Positions 51,950-63,527 of a stretch of 64,000 nt of DNA are shown piece after piece. Made by a program: the position numbers and the translations under genes. Each line of letters begins with the position of its first letter. Within the stretch, counting starts at the first letter, position 1. The notes below the pieces were generated by a model. It was not told the origin of the DNA and searched no databases. It was given only the letters and a program-made list of their open reading frames with translations. Source of the DNA: Ophiura sarsii (Eukaryota; Echinodermata; Ophiuroidea; Amphilepidida; Ophiuridae); assembly GCA_035610835.1 (NCBI GenBank), contig CM069459.1, positions 24,071,636 to 24,135,635 of the forward strand, given 5' to 3'.

Positions 51950-54160
51950 ATGTTGGTATAAATATTTGTAATGTTAATATTAGTTGCCTTTTCTGGGCTG
52001 ATGATGTAGTACTTATTGCTGAGAATGATACTGATTTGAACCATATGCTTAACATTGCCGCTGAATTTTCAAAGAGGTGGAAACTTCAATTTAATCACAC
52101 AAAATCGAATGTCCTAGTTGTTGGTAAACAAATCAACAAAAACAAATTATGGAAATTAGGGGATGACATTATTAAAGAGGCTGTTATAGTCTATCCATCT
52201 GAGAGCGATCTTTGGTGCTCGGATGGGCAGGGGAGATGAGTAAAAATAAGATGTGCTGTCTTCTGGCGTATATTTGCTAGTTGTCGAAGGATCCCATTTT
52301 ATTCCAACCTCCAGTCGAACCTTATCTATAATGTGAATTGAAACAATTAAGCTGCCTTATGCAAAAACACACAACACTGTTCTAATGCATATTATTCTCA
52401 TCACACGCATGCACATAGCAGCTACGTCTAGTGTACCATTCAAAGAGAGACAAATGTCGAGCCATTTGCGCATTATCTGAAATCAAAAGGCTTTGAAATC
52501 GTCACCTGTGATTTCGGCCTATGAATAGAATCACAAAGCTGAAAAAGATCGAAAGTGATGGACTTTTAACATTTAGCATAATGTAGGAGGCCACATTTAA
52601 TTTTTATTTGCTATCTTGTAATGTTTCCAACAGTAAATAATGTTTATTTTAGGTTGACTTGTCAAATGAAAGGTTGTCTTCATCGGGGTCTATCACTCTA
52701 CATGTACCTGTTCATAGAGGCCTGTAGTACAGTAGAGCTTATCAATGGTACCAAATAAGACCATTAAAGATGAAATGCAGCCAGTGCTTGCCAAATTGAA
52801 AGCATTTTTTGAAATGGAGAAATTGGAAGGAAAAGGCTACCTGTCTTTGCAACGTCAATTAAACTGACTCTCATGGCACAACTTGGGTTATGATGATAAA
52901 AGTAGGTGGGTAACCTAATTATTTTTTATTATGGCCGTTTTTCACTCTACTGATTCCATCGATATTTTCGTAAGAAAAAAGCCTCCTCTCCCAGTCAATG
53001 GAACGGCTGGGTCACGTGATTGGAAGATCGGTCTCAGATGGATAGACTATAGTTATAAATACTTGGGTATTCATATCACTAGAAATCTGTCAGATCATAC
53101 TCACGTCAATGAGGTCATTTGTAAAGGTAATAAATTGATTGGCTATATTAAATCCATTATCAATAATCATGAGGACTTCAACAGGGTGTATTATGGAGAT
53201 TTGTTGTGGAGGTCACTGGCACTACCATCTATAAATTATGCATGCGGGATTACTACTTATAGCGCTAGTGACTACAAAAAACTTGAATCTCTTCAATTTC
53301 AAATGGCAAGATCAATTCTAAAGGCCCCGCGTAATACACCGTCAATGTCACTCTTGGGCGATTTAGGTTGGGATACCCTTGAGTCTACCCATAATAGGCT
53401 TAAAGCTAAATTTTACTCACGCCTACACAATATGGGCCCTCACAGATGGCCCAAATTATTACTTAACGCAATGTTTATTATTCATGATTATGATATACAA
53501 TTAAGATGGAAATGGCTTGATTCTATTAAACATATTTTATGTGATCATGGCATGGATTTCAACTTCTCAAGCATGCAACCTAATAACCCCCGATGGGTCC
53601 AAGTGTTTAAGAGAATCAGTGCTCAACAAAATTACTCTAGATGGTATCAAAATATATGTAGTAAATCGTCTTTAAGTTTTTATGTTCAGTTTAAAACACA
53701 TCCATATTTGGAAAGTTATTTGAAAGACAAGCTTGATTTTTATGGGGCTAGTTTGAAGTTTAAAGCTCGTTCCAACACACTTCCCCTTAATGGTAGGTTA
53801 AGCTCTTGGGATGTAGATAATGATGGTATATGTTTACTCTGTAATAGAGATTGCGAAGATATCAAACATTTTATGCTTTTATGTAAGTCATTACGTGCAA
53901 TCCGTGACAATGAGCTTCACAATTTACAAATGAATCTTCGTCAAGCAGATCTCTCTTATGTATGGAATTTTTTTAATCTAAGTGATGATAATACAAAACT
54001 ATGTCTAATCTTAGGTAGTAATTGTTTGTCTGTCACCCCGTTGGTAAATAACTATTCATACAATGCATTAATCGATAAACATTTTGATGTCTTTTGTAAG
54101 TCATACTTAAAACGTGCATGGTCATGTAGGACGGTGTTATTAAGTAATAATGATCATTAA
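51950..54160 (+). pseudogene. LINE reverse transcriptase fragment, split by MITE insertion
   Basis: Part 1 (51950-52186) starts inside the RT domain, shortly before CLFWADDVVLIAE (motif C), and runs to LGDDIIKEAV. Part 2 (from 53052) resumes at SYKYLGIHITRNLSDHTH and continues to the C-terminal finger (CLLCNRDCEDIKHFMLLC) and the stop at 54160. Omitting the MITE and one TA gives an unbroken frame aligned with copy 1. Motifs A and B are absent through 5' truncation, so it is not functional. Protein identity to copy 1 is high by eye. The 52931 ATG of the second frame lies in the MITE and has no meaning. Confidence 0.85.
52187..53049. mobile_element. 863-bp TA-flanked MITE inside the LINE
   Basis: It begins TAGTCTATCCATCTGAGAG and ends CTCAGATGGATAGACTA; the inverted repeat covers about 26 bp with one mismatch. 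TA at 52185-52186 and 53050-53051 is the target duplication. LINE copy 1 provides the empty site (GTTAGCTATAAATA against GTTA and GTTATAAATA here). No transposase frame; Tc1/mariner-type by its target site. Confidence 0.9.
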
Positions 54161-54625
54161 TCAATATATCAAGCTCCACGTGTCAGGACTCGATGAGCCC
54201 ATCTCAATGTATATAATTCTCATGATTTCATGAGTGTATGATTTATCTCTCTTGTTTGTATAAGTGTTTTTTTCCTATCTTTTGATGTATCTTACTTTAT
54301 ATTTGTTGGATGCACCACCATCTGTTGGTGGGTGCCGCTGTTTTGAAAGCGTTTTCCGAATAAATAAATAAATAAATAAAAAATATTAATGATTTTATGG
54401 CACGAGTTGGGTCAGTCAAACTGAATTAACACAGTACTGTGACTTCTTCTTTTGTGAATGAAGGAGGTGAGGGGACATGCAACCAAATTTGTTTCAAATT
54501 TACGGATACATTTGTGTCCAAATTTACCAAATTTCTCATGGTCTCGTGGACATCGACGACTGACGAAGGTGAAATCATCTGACCAAGCTAACTAGACAGC
54601 TAAAACGCACTCATAACCTTACCTA

Positions 54626-55249
54626 CTCTGTAAAAAAAATGGACGCCTCAAAAGGTGTTCTGGTTAATAACACCAGAAGGTGTTCTATGATTTTAAACTT
54701 TCATATTGGAAATATTTACACATATTTTCAGTTTTCTCTTATTTAAACTTAAACAGTATCCTATATCCACAAATATTTGAAAAACATCAACATCTATCTA
54801 TGTTATCATTACAGGATTTAGTCAGCTGAAAATTGAATGTGTTCTATTTTGAACACCATGTTAAACAAAGGACACCTTAACACCTTTTCTGTAACAGTTT
54901 GGGAACACCAATGTGTTCTAGAACGCGTCAGGTGTTCACAGACGTGTTCTAGAACACATGGTGTTCCCAAACTGTTACAAATAAGGTGTTAAGAAAGGTG
55001 TAAGAAAGGTGTTCCTTTGTTTAACACGGTGTTCAAAATAGAACACGTTCAATTTTCAGCTGACTTAATCCTGTAATGATAATATATATTTTGATGTTTT
55101 TCAAATATTTGTGGATATAGGATACTGTTTAAATAAGAGAAAACTGAAAATATGTGTAAATATTTCCAATATGAAAGTTTAAAATCATAGAACACCTTCT
55201 GGTGTTATTAACCAGAACACCTTTTGAGGCGACCATTTTTTTTACAGTG
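54626..55249. mobile_element. 624-bp near-perfect palindromic MITE (GTGTTC-rich)
   Basis: CTCTGTAAAAAAAATGG and CCATTTTTTTTACAGTG form the ends with TA at 54624-54625 and 55250-55251. The arms (about 300 bp) pair nearly throughout: GGTGTTCTGGTTAATAACAC near 54654 against GTGTTATTAACCAGAACACC near 55202. The centre is around TGTTCTAGAACG/CGTGTTCTAGAACA. Confidence 0.9.
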
Positions 55250-55251
55250 TA

Positions 55252-55713
55252 TCAGCAACAAGCTACAAAGACTAAAACCTATGAACTCAGCTTTTCCCAT
55301 GGACCACTGATTTGCAACATTCTACCACACATCATCTTATTGACAAAACCAAGCTTCAAACTTCTGAACTAACAAAACACCTATCACAAAACTCAACAGA
55401 ACAATCATTTAGTCATGCCATGTCACACACTCTGATGCCTAGTCACTGTTTTATCCCGTGTTTTATTGGAGTATAATTCATCCAGATCCAAATATTATGG
55501 ACAAACAACCAAATCAATAAACAGCGGTTTACTAGAGTTCACCAATTGCTAATGACCCCCTCCTATAATCCCATCCTTAACCCTTTACCCTAACCCTAAC
55601 TTTAACCCTAACTTTAACCCTTACTCTTAACCTAAACCTTAACCCTAAATCTTTACCTTATACCATATTCCAGCATTGGAAAATAGGCGAACTTTGAACA
55701 ATTGGCATCACTA
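55252..55713. other. Spacer with telomere-like repeats
   Basis: About 55569-55650 holds CCCTAACCCTAACTTTAACC and variants, a degenerate CCCTAA-type interstitial run. The rest is unassigned. Confidence 0.5.
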
Positions 55714-56723
55714 CACAGAGAAAACGATGTACAAAATATCGCTGTTCAATTTCGGTTGTACACTTTTTCAAACAACAGATGTGTAAAAGTTATACATCGT
55801 TGTTTAAAGAAGACAACATTTTTTTAAACAGGTGTTGTTTACAGTATAAAGAACGCCGTTCACATCAATACAAAGTGATCTTGAACAACGTTGTTTACTT
55901 GTGACGTCACAAGTCACGTGTCACAATGATTCGTTTGCGATATGCTTCAAATTAATGGCCGCCGTATTTCATTCGGTAAACAAATTTCGATTTTAAATCA
56001 TAATTTTAAAGATTTTGCTGACAAGATGGGGAAATACAATCAAGAAAATAATGAAATATGATGACCAAAGAACCGATATAGTTTGATGATAGACGGCGAA
56101 GATGGATATTTTTTGCACAAATATAATTTTAATTTCGCGATTTTGCTCCACAGACAGAAGGCATCCGAATTCGACAGTTCTGCCGTTCTGTCTGTGTACT
56201 TCAACACAAGAAATTCAAGTCTTCAAATCGTGCTGGAATTTTAAACAACTACCATTAAACAACCCTGTTTTTTTAACAACCATCATTTAAACAACCCTGC
56301 AGTTTTAAACAACCACCATTAAACAACCCTGGTTATTTAAACAGGCCAATTTCATCCATGAGGATTGAACAACTTTCTTTGAACAACCCAAGATGATTGA
56401 ACAACTTTCTTTGAACAACCCAAGATGATTGAACAACTTTCTTTGAACAACCCAAGATGATTGAACAACTTTCTTTGAACAACCCATGAGGATTGAACAA
56501 CTTTCTTTAAACAACCCTTGAAAATTGAACAACAATTTTTAAACAACACCAATGTGTAAAATCTGATTTTAAACATGTTGTTTAAAAAGTTAAACAACTA
56601 GGTGTTTAAAACTTTAAACAACCCCAGATGTTTAATATTTTGAGCAACAAGTTGCTCAGCTCACCCGTTAAACAGCAGTTGTTCAATTTTTTAAACATGT
56701 TGTTCACTTTTTTTTTTACTGTG
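55714..56723. mobile_element. 1,010-bp TA-flanked element rich in GAACAAC
   Basis: CACAGAGAAAACGATGTAC at the left and TTTTTTTTTTACTGTG at the right, TA at 55712-55713 and 56724-56725. GTTGTT and AACAAC motifs recur across it (GTTGTTTAAA, AACAACCCAAG, TTTAAACAAC). It carries a 32-bp minisatellite. The nearby ORFs are by-products. Confidence 0.65.
56363..56522. repeat. 32-bp minisatellite, about five copies
   Basis: GATTGAACAACTTTCTTTGA then ACAACCCAAGAT repeats every 32 bp from 56363; the last units diverge (CCATGAG, CCTTGAA). Confidence 0.85.
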
Positions 56724-56792
56724 TAAGGTAGATCACATAAGGTGGATATAGACTGTCCCAAAAGCAACAATTATCTCAAATTTTGTCTAATA

Positions 56793-57011
56793 TAATAATA
56801 ATAATATTAATGCATTTATCTAGACAACCTATTCCGAGGTGCAAACATCAAAACAAATATAAACAAACAATTAAAATATAAAAACAGTTACAGTTACATA
56901 GAAGTCAATCAGTCAAATCATTAGCAATCTTAAACAGATGAGTTTTTAAAGTCTTTTTGAAACCATCAAGGTCTGAACTAACGCTGTTGTCTCTCATTGA
57001 TGCTGTGAATG
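56793..57011 (-). pseudogene. LINE ORF2 C-terminal remnant and 3' tail, minus strand
   Basis: On the minus strand, MRDNSVSSDLDGFKKTLKTH then LFKIANDLTD ends at a TGA (56905-56907), followed by a UTR and ATT repeats near 56815-56793. FK.TLKTHLF before the stop is the usual CR1/L2-like C-terminal pattern. It differs from the 6.5 kb fragment. No RT core is present. Confidence 0.55.
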
Positions 57012-57817
57012 TCTAACTACTATTCAAATTGGTAAAGGTTTTTATGATAACAAATAAAGACTAAAATTAGCAGTATATTATTACTTATAAACTATACCTA
57101 CATACATGTATGTATACCCAGTTTATCATGTTTATGAATACAACTTTAACCAATTAACAAGTACTTGTTTGACTCCTAATTAAATTGATTTAACAAGTAG
57201 GTTTTAAACAGATAATCTGAATATAATAATTATCCATGAAACAAGCAATCCATACATGTTATAATAATAGGCCTACACCCACACACACAAACAAGGAGTA
57301 AATTGGGCACTTAAAATTTTCATGCCACATAATTTATATACAATCATGGTTCATTTATATACTATCAAGACATATTTTATTGAGCACAATTATACCCAAA
57401 AAAGAATGTTCTGTTGCCTTCAAGTGCCAAAAATCTTCAAGTCCAGTCAGTCAATATTCCTTTTCCTTTTCTTTTTTTTGCTGACAAATATTCAACTGAC
57501 AGACCATGGTACATGACAAGACAAAATTGGTAAAATGTCAATTTGACTATGTTTCTAGTGTAATAATAGTGTATTTGAAAGCAATCTATTCAAGCAAGCT
57601 TCAATTTAAGCAGAAAAAAGTAATATTTTGACAAATTGGGTAAAATTTAAACCTTAAATTTTTGAGATTTTAGGGTCGGTTACTGAAGTGAAGGCAACAC
57701 AACCCACACAAATGTTGGCCTTATTATAGCGGTTGCTTAAACCTTTCAAATTCGGAGGTGGGGAGGGGGGTTCTTTTTTCATGTCAATTGTATTATTGTA
57801 TTTCTGTTTGCTTGTTT
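57012..57817. other. Unassigned spacer
   Basis: AT-rich; nothing recognised. Confidence 0.4.
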
Positions 57818-57893
57818 GCGCCTTGGAGTAGTTCATCTAGACTGATGGGGCATTACAAAATGCCTTATTATATAATTATTATTATTAATTGGT
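57818..57893 (+). mobile_element. SINE/LINE 3' tail
   Basis: GCGCCTTGGAGTAGTTCATC, GGGGCATTACAAAATGCC and ATT repeats form the hairpin-plus-ATT tail seen at 6.7 and 15.8 kb. The upstream body is not recognisable. Confidence 0.5.
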
Positions 57894-58730
57894 AAGTAAG
57901 TGGCTATGGGAATGTGCTACTTAAAATATGGGTAGTATAATCAGCAGTTTGATATGATGTTTTTGATTTTTTTTTTTTCCCCTTCAAATATTAAACTTGT
58001 GCATTTAAGGGTCTGGGTCTGGAGTTCCTTTATTATCCTACCATCGAGAAGATTCTCGTGTTCCTATTGGATAAGCGCCTGGATTTAGTGACTAGATATA
58101 TTCCGTATCCGACCCCCAAATCCCGTATACGGTCAGTAAGGAACTGTGCATGCGTTGTAGTAGGATTGCTACGCCGGCGCGTGACGAACGTCATGATTGC
58201 ATTTTACTAGGTGACTTCTTCTTCTTCTTATTCTTGGATACTGCTTAACATCCCAGGTGGGATAAAACTTACTTACTGACAGAATCATTTGTTCTTGTTT
58301 TGTTTTAATAGTGTTTTAGTAGGATAAAATCGTTTGCGCCCTCGTCCCGATACAGATTCCGAGACTAGATATAATCCGTATCCGACCCAACCTCACCTAA
58401 TAACTAATAGTATACTGTATACCATACCACTGTGCTGCATGTCTTCAAAGGGGACTTTTAAAGAATGACCTATACACTTACACGTGAGGAATTGGTATAT
58501 AGGTTTTTAGTAAAATTGAACTAAATTGATCAATTTTGGACTGCCTTAAAATTGAGAATATTATCACTCTGTCTCTGTTGTTAAAGAACAAAGCCTTGAA
58601 ATGATTTTGATATAATATACCACCTTTCTCACCACCAGCAGGTCAGGGCATAAGAAGGCTTAAGACTCTTGGTATAAGGGCATATTTGGGAACCATAAGA
58701 GGCAATATTTAGAGAATAAACATCATCGGC
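57894..58730. other. Spacer with a spaced direct repeat
   Basis: ACTAGATATATTCCGTATCC near 58090 and ACTAGATATAATCCGTATCC near 58373 are direct repeats about 280 bp apart, with TTATCCTAC/GTAGGATAA near the outer sides; possibly a decayed element. No gene seen. Confidence 0.4.
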
Positions 58731-59204
58731 TTTAGTCATATCCCGGCCATACACTACTCAAATAGCGCTCAAGCATTGAAGTGTTAATGCTGAAAGGATG
58801 TATGTACAAATAGCTGCTCTTTGAGTATTGTACTGGTATTATTGAGGAATAAGGGGAGGGGGGGGGGGGGGGACTCAAGAACAAAAAGTAAATCGTCTCT
58901 GGGTTTTTTGGGTTTTTTTCTTCTCAAATTGAACAAAAATATGATGTATTTTGGTAATATTTTGAACATTCTGGGAGTCATCATGGGTGGAGGCTGAAAA
59001 TTAAAAAAATACCGAAATACCTGAGACAATTTATTTTTTGTATTTGAGTCACCCTCCCCCTCCCCCTCCCCCTCTCATATCCCTTCATAATACCAGCACA
59101 ATACTCAGAGAGCAGCTATTTGTACACTTGTACATCGTTTAAGTGTTAACACTTCAATGCTGGAGCGCTATTTGAGTACGGTGTATGGCCCGGATATGAC
59201 TAAA
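58731..59204. mobile_element. Foldback element with ~125-bp arms and G/C-tract loop
   Basis: TTTAGTCATATCCCGGCC at the left pairs with GGCCCGGATATGACTAAA at the right; pairing continues through CTCAAATAGCGCTCAAGCAT / ATGCTGGAGCGCTATTTGAG and ACAAATAGCTGCTCT / AGAGCAGCTATTTGT. A G run (about 58856-58872) and a repeated CCCTCC run (59050-59075) lie inside the arms. Confidence 0.75.
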
Positions 59205-59690
59205 CCTGAGCCTTTTAATAATGCGGACAAAACATGGGTTCCCCTCCACCTTGCCATCACCAGAAATGGCAATGCAGCACACAGCAGCTTTTCCATGAAG
59301 AACAATCTTGCACTAAACCTTAAATAGCTGCCTCATACTGCTTCACTCATCCCTAACATTCAATCAAATAGCCAAACAAAAACACAACTCCCAGCAGCTA
59401 TTTCTCCGGATTTCTTTCTTGCACAAAAAAACGCTTGACAAGAAGGATTGGGGATGGAATTAAGTCTAACAAAGGGTTGTGTTGAACATGCATAGCAGCC
59501 CTATGTGTTATGTCTATAGTATTGTGTTTGTATGGTGGATAAGTAACTCACTAACAATACAACTCTTAATTATGTTAAGGCCTTAAGGCCATAGAGAAAT
59601 TCTTATTTGTTTAGTGCAAACCAGACTTACTCAATAAAGTGAGGAACACAACAGAGAGGATTTTGTGCTGTAGGATTGAGGCCTATATTA
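59205..59690. other. Unassigned spacer
   Basis: Nothing recognised. Confidence 0.4.
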
Positions 59691-59900
59691 CTGTAAAAGC
59701 TGAAATGTTTGCGGTGATTTTATTTTTCACGCTTTTTGAGCAAAATACTTTTTCTGCGAAAATTATAACATGCGTAAATATTGTTTTCAACATTCATGCA
59801 GTGCATCCAGAAGGTTGCCCTCGAAAAAAACAATTCGCGAAATGTCTGTGATATCAAAATATGCGAATATATCTTTACACAAAAATATTGGCTTTTACAG
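59691..59900. mobile_element. CTGTAAAAGCC-type MITE, copy 3
   Basis: CTGTAAAAGCTGAAATGTTTG to AAAATATTGGCTTTTACAG, 210 bp, TA at 59689-59690; the right target reads AA. Reverse orientation relative to 33845. Confidence 0.8.
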
Positions 59901-59944
59901 AATACCAAAGGAAACAGCTTCATATACCACCCCATGTGTTCAAA

Positions 59945-60100
59945 AAAGGTTATCCATGTAGCCATGCGCAATGGACTACAAAGGGGAATCGCACCCGGCC
60001 CATTCTACATTGAATTGAATCGGTGCATGGACTGTGTTACCAAATTGGCCTATACATATCATGAAACAGGTGTGTCATCTTTCTGAAAATCTTAAACACA
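59945..60100. repeat. Dispersed repeat block without recognised ends, copy 2
   Basis: TATCCATGTAGCCATGCGCA, GGAATCGCACCCGGCCCATT and CCAAATTGGCCTATACATAT correspond to 42395-42545 and to 10443-10530. Confidence 0.6.
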
Positions 60101-60473
60101 GATATTATTCTCGTCAAGATCTGTATAAACATTTTACTGTTTAGGGTGGGTTTTTTTCATCGCCTAAAAGCACATTTCTTTTTAAAGTTCTGTTATACCC
60201 ATTCAACCATTTCACAATGTTGCACATTATTCCGTAAAAGAAGATTTACCAACTCAACAAGGATATCTGAAGGTGTACAAAAACAAGGGGGGAAATGTTC
60301 GAAGAAAAAAAATTACTATCATAAGAATTATAACAATTATTTTAACCAATTCAGTTCTTGCTATTTCAAAGATTTGAGTTGACTATTGACTTGCTAATGA
60401 ACTTTACCTACTCAAACAAAGTCTTGACTTGGATCAATCAACAATTCTATACCAAACAGTAAATTGTGTGCAA
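60101..60473. other. Spacer with a TAGGCGAC-family right-end fragment
   Basis: GGGTTTTTTTCATCGCCTAA near 60148-60166 matches the family right terminus. The rest is unassigned. Confidence 0.45.
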
Positions 60474-60749
60474 AGAGACAAAAAGAATTGTTACAGGCAA
60501 ACAGACCTCTCAGGTACGGCCAGTTGGTCGGCATTGTTTTTTTCTCTCCAACAATTTAGGTATTTTTGGTGAATTTTCAACAATTTTTGAAATTGCAAAA
60601 AAATTCAAATTTTGACAAAAATTGCACACACACACACAAAAAGAAATTGTCAACAAAATTATTTTCTGATTTTTTTTTGTAAAAAGAAAAGAAAAACAGG
60701 GTCGGTCGATCGGGCAGCCCGCAGAACAGGCTTTTTTGGGTCGCCTATC
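60474..60749. mobile_element. TAGGCGAC-type MITE
   Basis: Left AGAGACAAAAAGAATTGTTA then CAGGCAAACAGACCTCTCAG; right GCCCGCAGAACAGGC and TTTTTTGGGTCGCCTA. The interior is A/T-rich with CAATTTTTGAAATT blocks. Confidence 0.7.
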
Positions 60750-61297
60750 AATAATAAATGACTTACATAATTACAATGGACAATATCATGCATTTGTCAT
60801 TTACAAGTAATAATAGACCTGTCCAAATAACAATAATAGGTCTTGCATGACTGCTAATGAAGTCTACCACCAAACGTACAATGCTCATTCAAACAGTACC
60901 AACAAAAAAGACACTTTTGTGGGAAAGTAATTTAGGCATATGATCTATGTATGAACAAAATTCTGCCAAACAGAATTGTTGATATTTCAAAATGAGAATT
61001 GGTGTTCTTTTGTTGAAAATATAATTTGTTTTATATCATATTTAAGTTAATATAGCTAAATATGTTCTGTTTATGTTTAACTGTGACATACACATACAAT
61101 CGTCAATAACCCATTTATTTGTTAAATATTAAAATATAAAAGAGGTTTTCAGGAAAGAAGAAAGATGCATGTTCAGTAATCCTTAAAATCTGTGTTCTTT
61201 TGTAGTATTTATTTGTTCCATATAAAAAAAATTAAAAAAATAAAAAATTGACCAGATGTTGGCACTTAATAATACTTTTTTTCAGCCTAATACTAGG
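60750..61297. other. Unassigned AT-rich spacer
   Basis: Nothing recognised. Confidence 0.4.
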
Positions 61298-61576
61298 TGA
61301 CCAAAAAAAGAAACCCTGTTTTACAGGCCTGGTCGATCTATTTGTTTTTCGAATATTTGATTTTTGTTGTTGATTTTTTAAAAAAACAAATTTGTATACA
61401 CATTTTGGGAACTTTTTTTGAAACATTTCATTTTTGTTGTTGTTGTTGAAATGTTATGAAAATGTTTGGAAATTGTTGAAAATTCACCAAAAAGTCCCGA
61501 AATGTTTTGAAGAAGAAAAAAAAACAGACCTGAGAGCTCCGTTCGCCCATATAACAGGGTTTATTTTCTCGCCTTA
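61298..61576. mobile_element. TAGGCGAC-type MITE, complete copy
   Basis: Left TAGGTGACCAAAAAAAGAAA then CCCTGTTTTACAGGCC; right CTCCGTTCGCCCATATAACA then GGGTTTATTTTCTCGCCTTA. About 279 bp, the same size class as 20871-21148. Confidence 0.75.
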
Positions 61577-62264
61577 TGGCAAACCAACTCAAGTGTACAT
61601 GATTGATTGACATAATTGCAGGCTATGCTAGATGTTGTGTTTTCATTATCATCAAAATTACCCATGTGCAGAATAGCGGAAAAAGATTGTGGTTGTGAAT
61701 AAAAACCTGTAAAAACACGAGGGGTTGTTGCACTGACTGGTGACTGAATGGATTATATTTTTGGCTGGAAAAGTGGTAATTTGCATGGATTATTTTATGT
61801 GCTTTGACGATTTTTAACCATTATGGCATGTTTAATATTAAAGTTTATAATTTGAGAAAATTCATTATATAAATTATTGGTGCACAAAAGAAATATAAAA
61901 TGGTTTTTCTGTTTTGCCTCAGGGGAGGGAGAAAGAATTAAATGACTTGTTAAATTGCCAAAAGACAAAATCATGAGCAAATAAAGCACGCTTTATAAAA
62001 TTTATTAAAAAAACACTTCCAAGATTACTTTAGGTTACAATTCGTCGCTGTTCTGACATAACGACACATCACAACAGAATTAAGTAAATTATGTAAAATC
62101 AGTGAACACTTACGAGGGGGTATCATAAAGTTTTAGAAATCGCCCAGAAGTGAAGGAGCCAGAACCTTAATTTTGATATGTAATCCTTCAGACATCTTTA
62201 CAAAGTCCCTGTGCAAAGTTACACATTTCTCCCACCATTTATTACCTGTCCACAGACCACCATT
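61577..62264. other. Unassigned AT-rich spacer
   Basis: Nothing recognised. Confidence 0.4.
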
Positions 62265-62333
62265 CATCGCAGAAAAATATTTTGCACGAAAAGCGCGAAA
62301 ATAAAACCACCACGAAAGTTTCAGCTTTTACAG
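62265..62333. mobile_element. CTGTAAAAGCC-type MITE, one end only
   Basis: GCACGAAAAGCGCGAAAATA, ACCACCACGAAAGTTTCAGC and TTTTACAG followed by TA match the terminal 70 bp of 34254-34461. Confidence 0.65.
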
Positions 62334-62455
62334 TATTTGATATACATCGAATCGCGAGTTTCATAACAAGCAAAATGGATTCAAAAATGACAAAGCACAC
62401 AAAACTACGCACATGAAAATGTCCAAACTTACAGTACCACAAAATGCTATCACTT

Positions 62456-62669
62456 ACTATGAAAGTGATAATTTTCATGCAATGAAGTTTTGGCACTTTT
62501 CTGATTTTGAACTATTTTGTTTGTTTTACATTCATAATTTGAAAGCTTGTTACATAGATTTATACACAAATTACATATGTTTGCGTCTTCTTATGTGAGT
62601 AGCTGCTTGATTGAAGCAGAAAAAGAGCGAAAAATTAATGTAGCCCGAAAATTTCCCATTTGCAGTATA
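62456..62669. mobile_element. CTGTAAAAGTGG-type MITE, uninterrupted diverged copy
   Basis: CTATGAAAGTGATAATTTTC through CATTCATAATTTGAAAGC and TACACAAATTACATATG to CGAAAATTTCCCATTTGCAG, flanked by TA. It corresponds to the outer elements at 33731 and 63528 but has no inner insertion. Confidence 0.6.
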
Positions 62670-63290
62670 TTAGCGCTTTTAGCAGGCAGGCAATTGGGCA
62701 ATTTTTGCGCTACCTATATAGTATATTTTCGCGCTTTACGCAGCTACCATGAAAATAATAACACATGAATGTATTTTTTTTGCGTATAGGTCTATTTGAT
62801 GAAGCTACAAATTACAAATTAAAAAACATGCAAAACAGCATGGCTGAGATAAAAAAAATTGGCAACGCACGAACAATTAATCACATGAAAATTTCCACTT
62901 TTACCGGCAGTATTAGTGTTTCAGTAGGCATTTGGAAACAAGTGATTTCATGGGAGGTTGGTCAAGACAAGCCAAAAGATGACCGCTAGCTAGAAGGCAG
63001 CTTTGCTAGGTACTTGACCTGATGACAAGATGCCTTGCCCGTACTGTGTCAGTGGCATAAATCCTTGGCTTGCACTGAAAATAATGTTAAGGAAAAATAG
63101 TCCCTTCATTCAAAATCTCACTCTTCTTCTAGCATATATAATCTGAAACGAATATATCTGGTATATATTCATCTCAGATAAAATGATCTAGATTTATCTT
63201 CACAATTATTATATATATGAATGTTGCAAATGAGCTGCACTGTGCCTATCGATGTCCGTTTGACATTTATGAGCAAGATTAGATATGTAT
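62670..63290. other. Unassigned spacer
   Basis: AT-rich; nothing recognised. Confidence 0.4.
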
Positions 63291-63400
63291 TTTTTAATTA
63301 TTTATTTATTTATTTATTTATTATCCATTTATATCTTTATTTATTTATTTTAATTACCTATTCATTCATTCATTCATTAATTAATGTTTTTATTTATCTA
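63291..63400. repeat. TTTA/TTCA simple repeat
   Basis: TTATTTATTTATTTATTTAT near 63298 and ATTCATTCATTCATT near 63361. Confidence 0.8.
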
Positions 63401-63527
63401 TTTGTTCTTTTGTTTCAGGGTGTGTTTTTTGCTTTGTTTTCCGTTTTCCCCATACATATTTAATTTGTTGTTTTGCTGTCTTGTTTTGATTGATTGAAAA
63501 GAGATCCAAATCTAAATTGATAGGCTA

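Larger units (their letters stand above)
51950..54383 (+). mobile_element. Non-LTR retrotransposon, copy 2, interrupted by a MITE
   Basis: Homology to copy 1 begins at AATGTTGGT near 51949 and continues through the stop at 54160, a 3' UTR with GGATGCACCACCATCTGTTG and GGGTGCCGCTGTTTTGAAAG, and an (AAATA)n tail ending near 54383. TATTAA lies at 51944-51949 and 54384-54389, a plausible short target duplication. The 863-bp insertion at 52187-53049 is younger. Confidence 0.85.

Noticed and set aside
52931..53051. ATG start of the second LINE frame in copy 2
   Set aside because: The first 40 codons are MITE sequence; LINE homology starts only after 53051.
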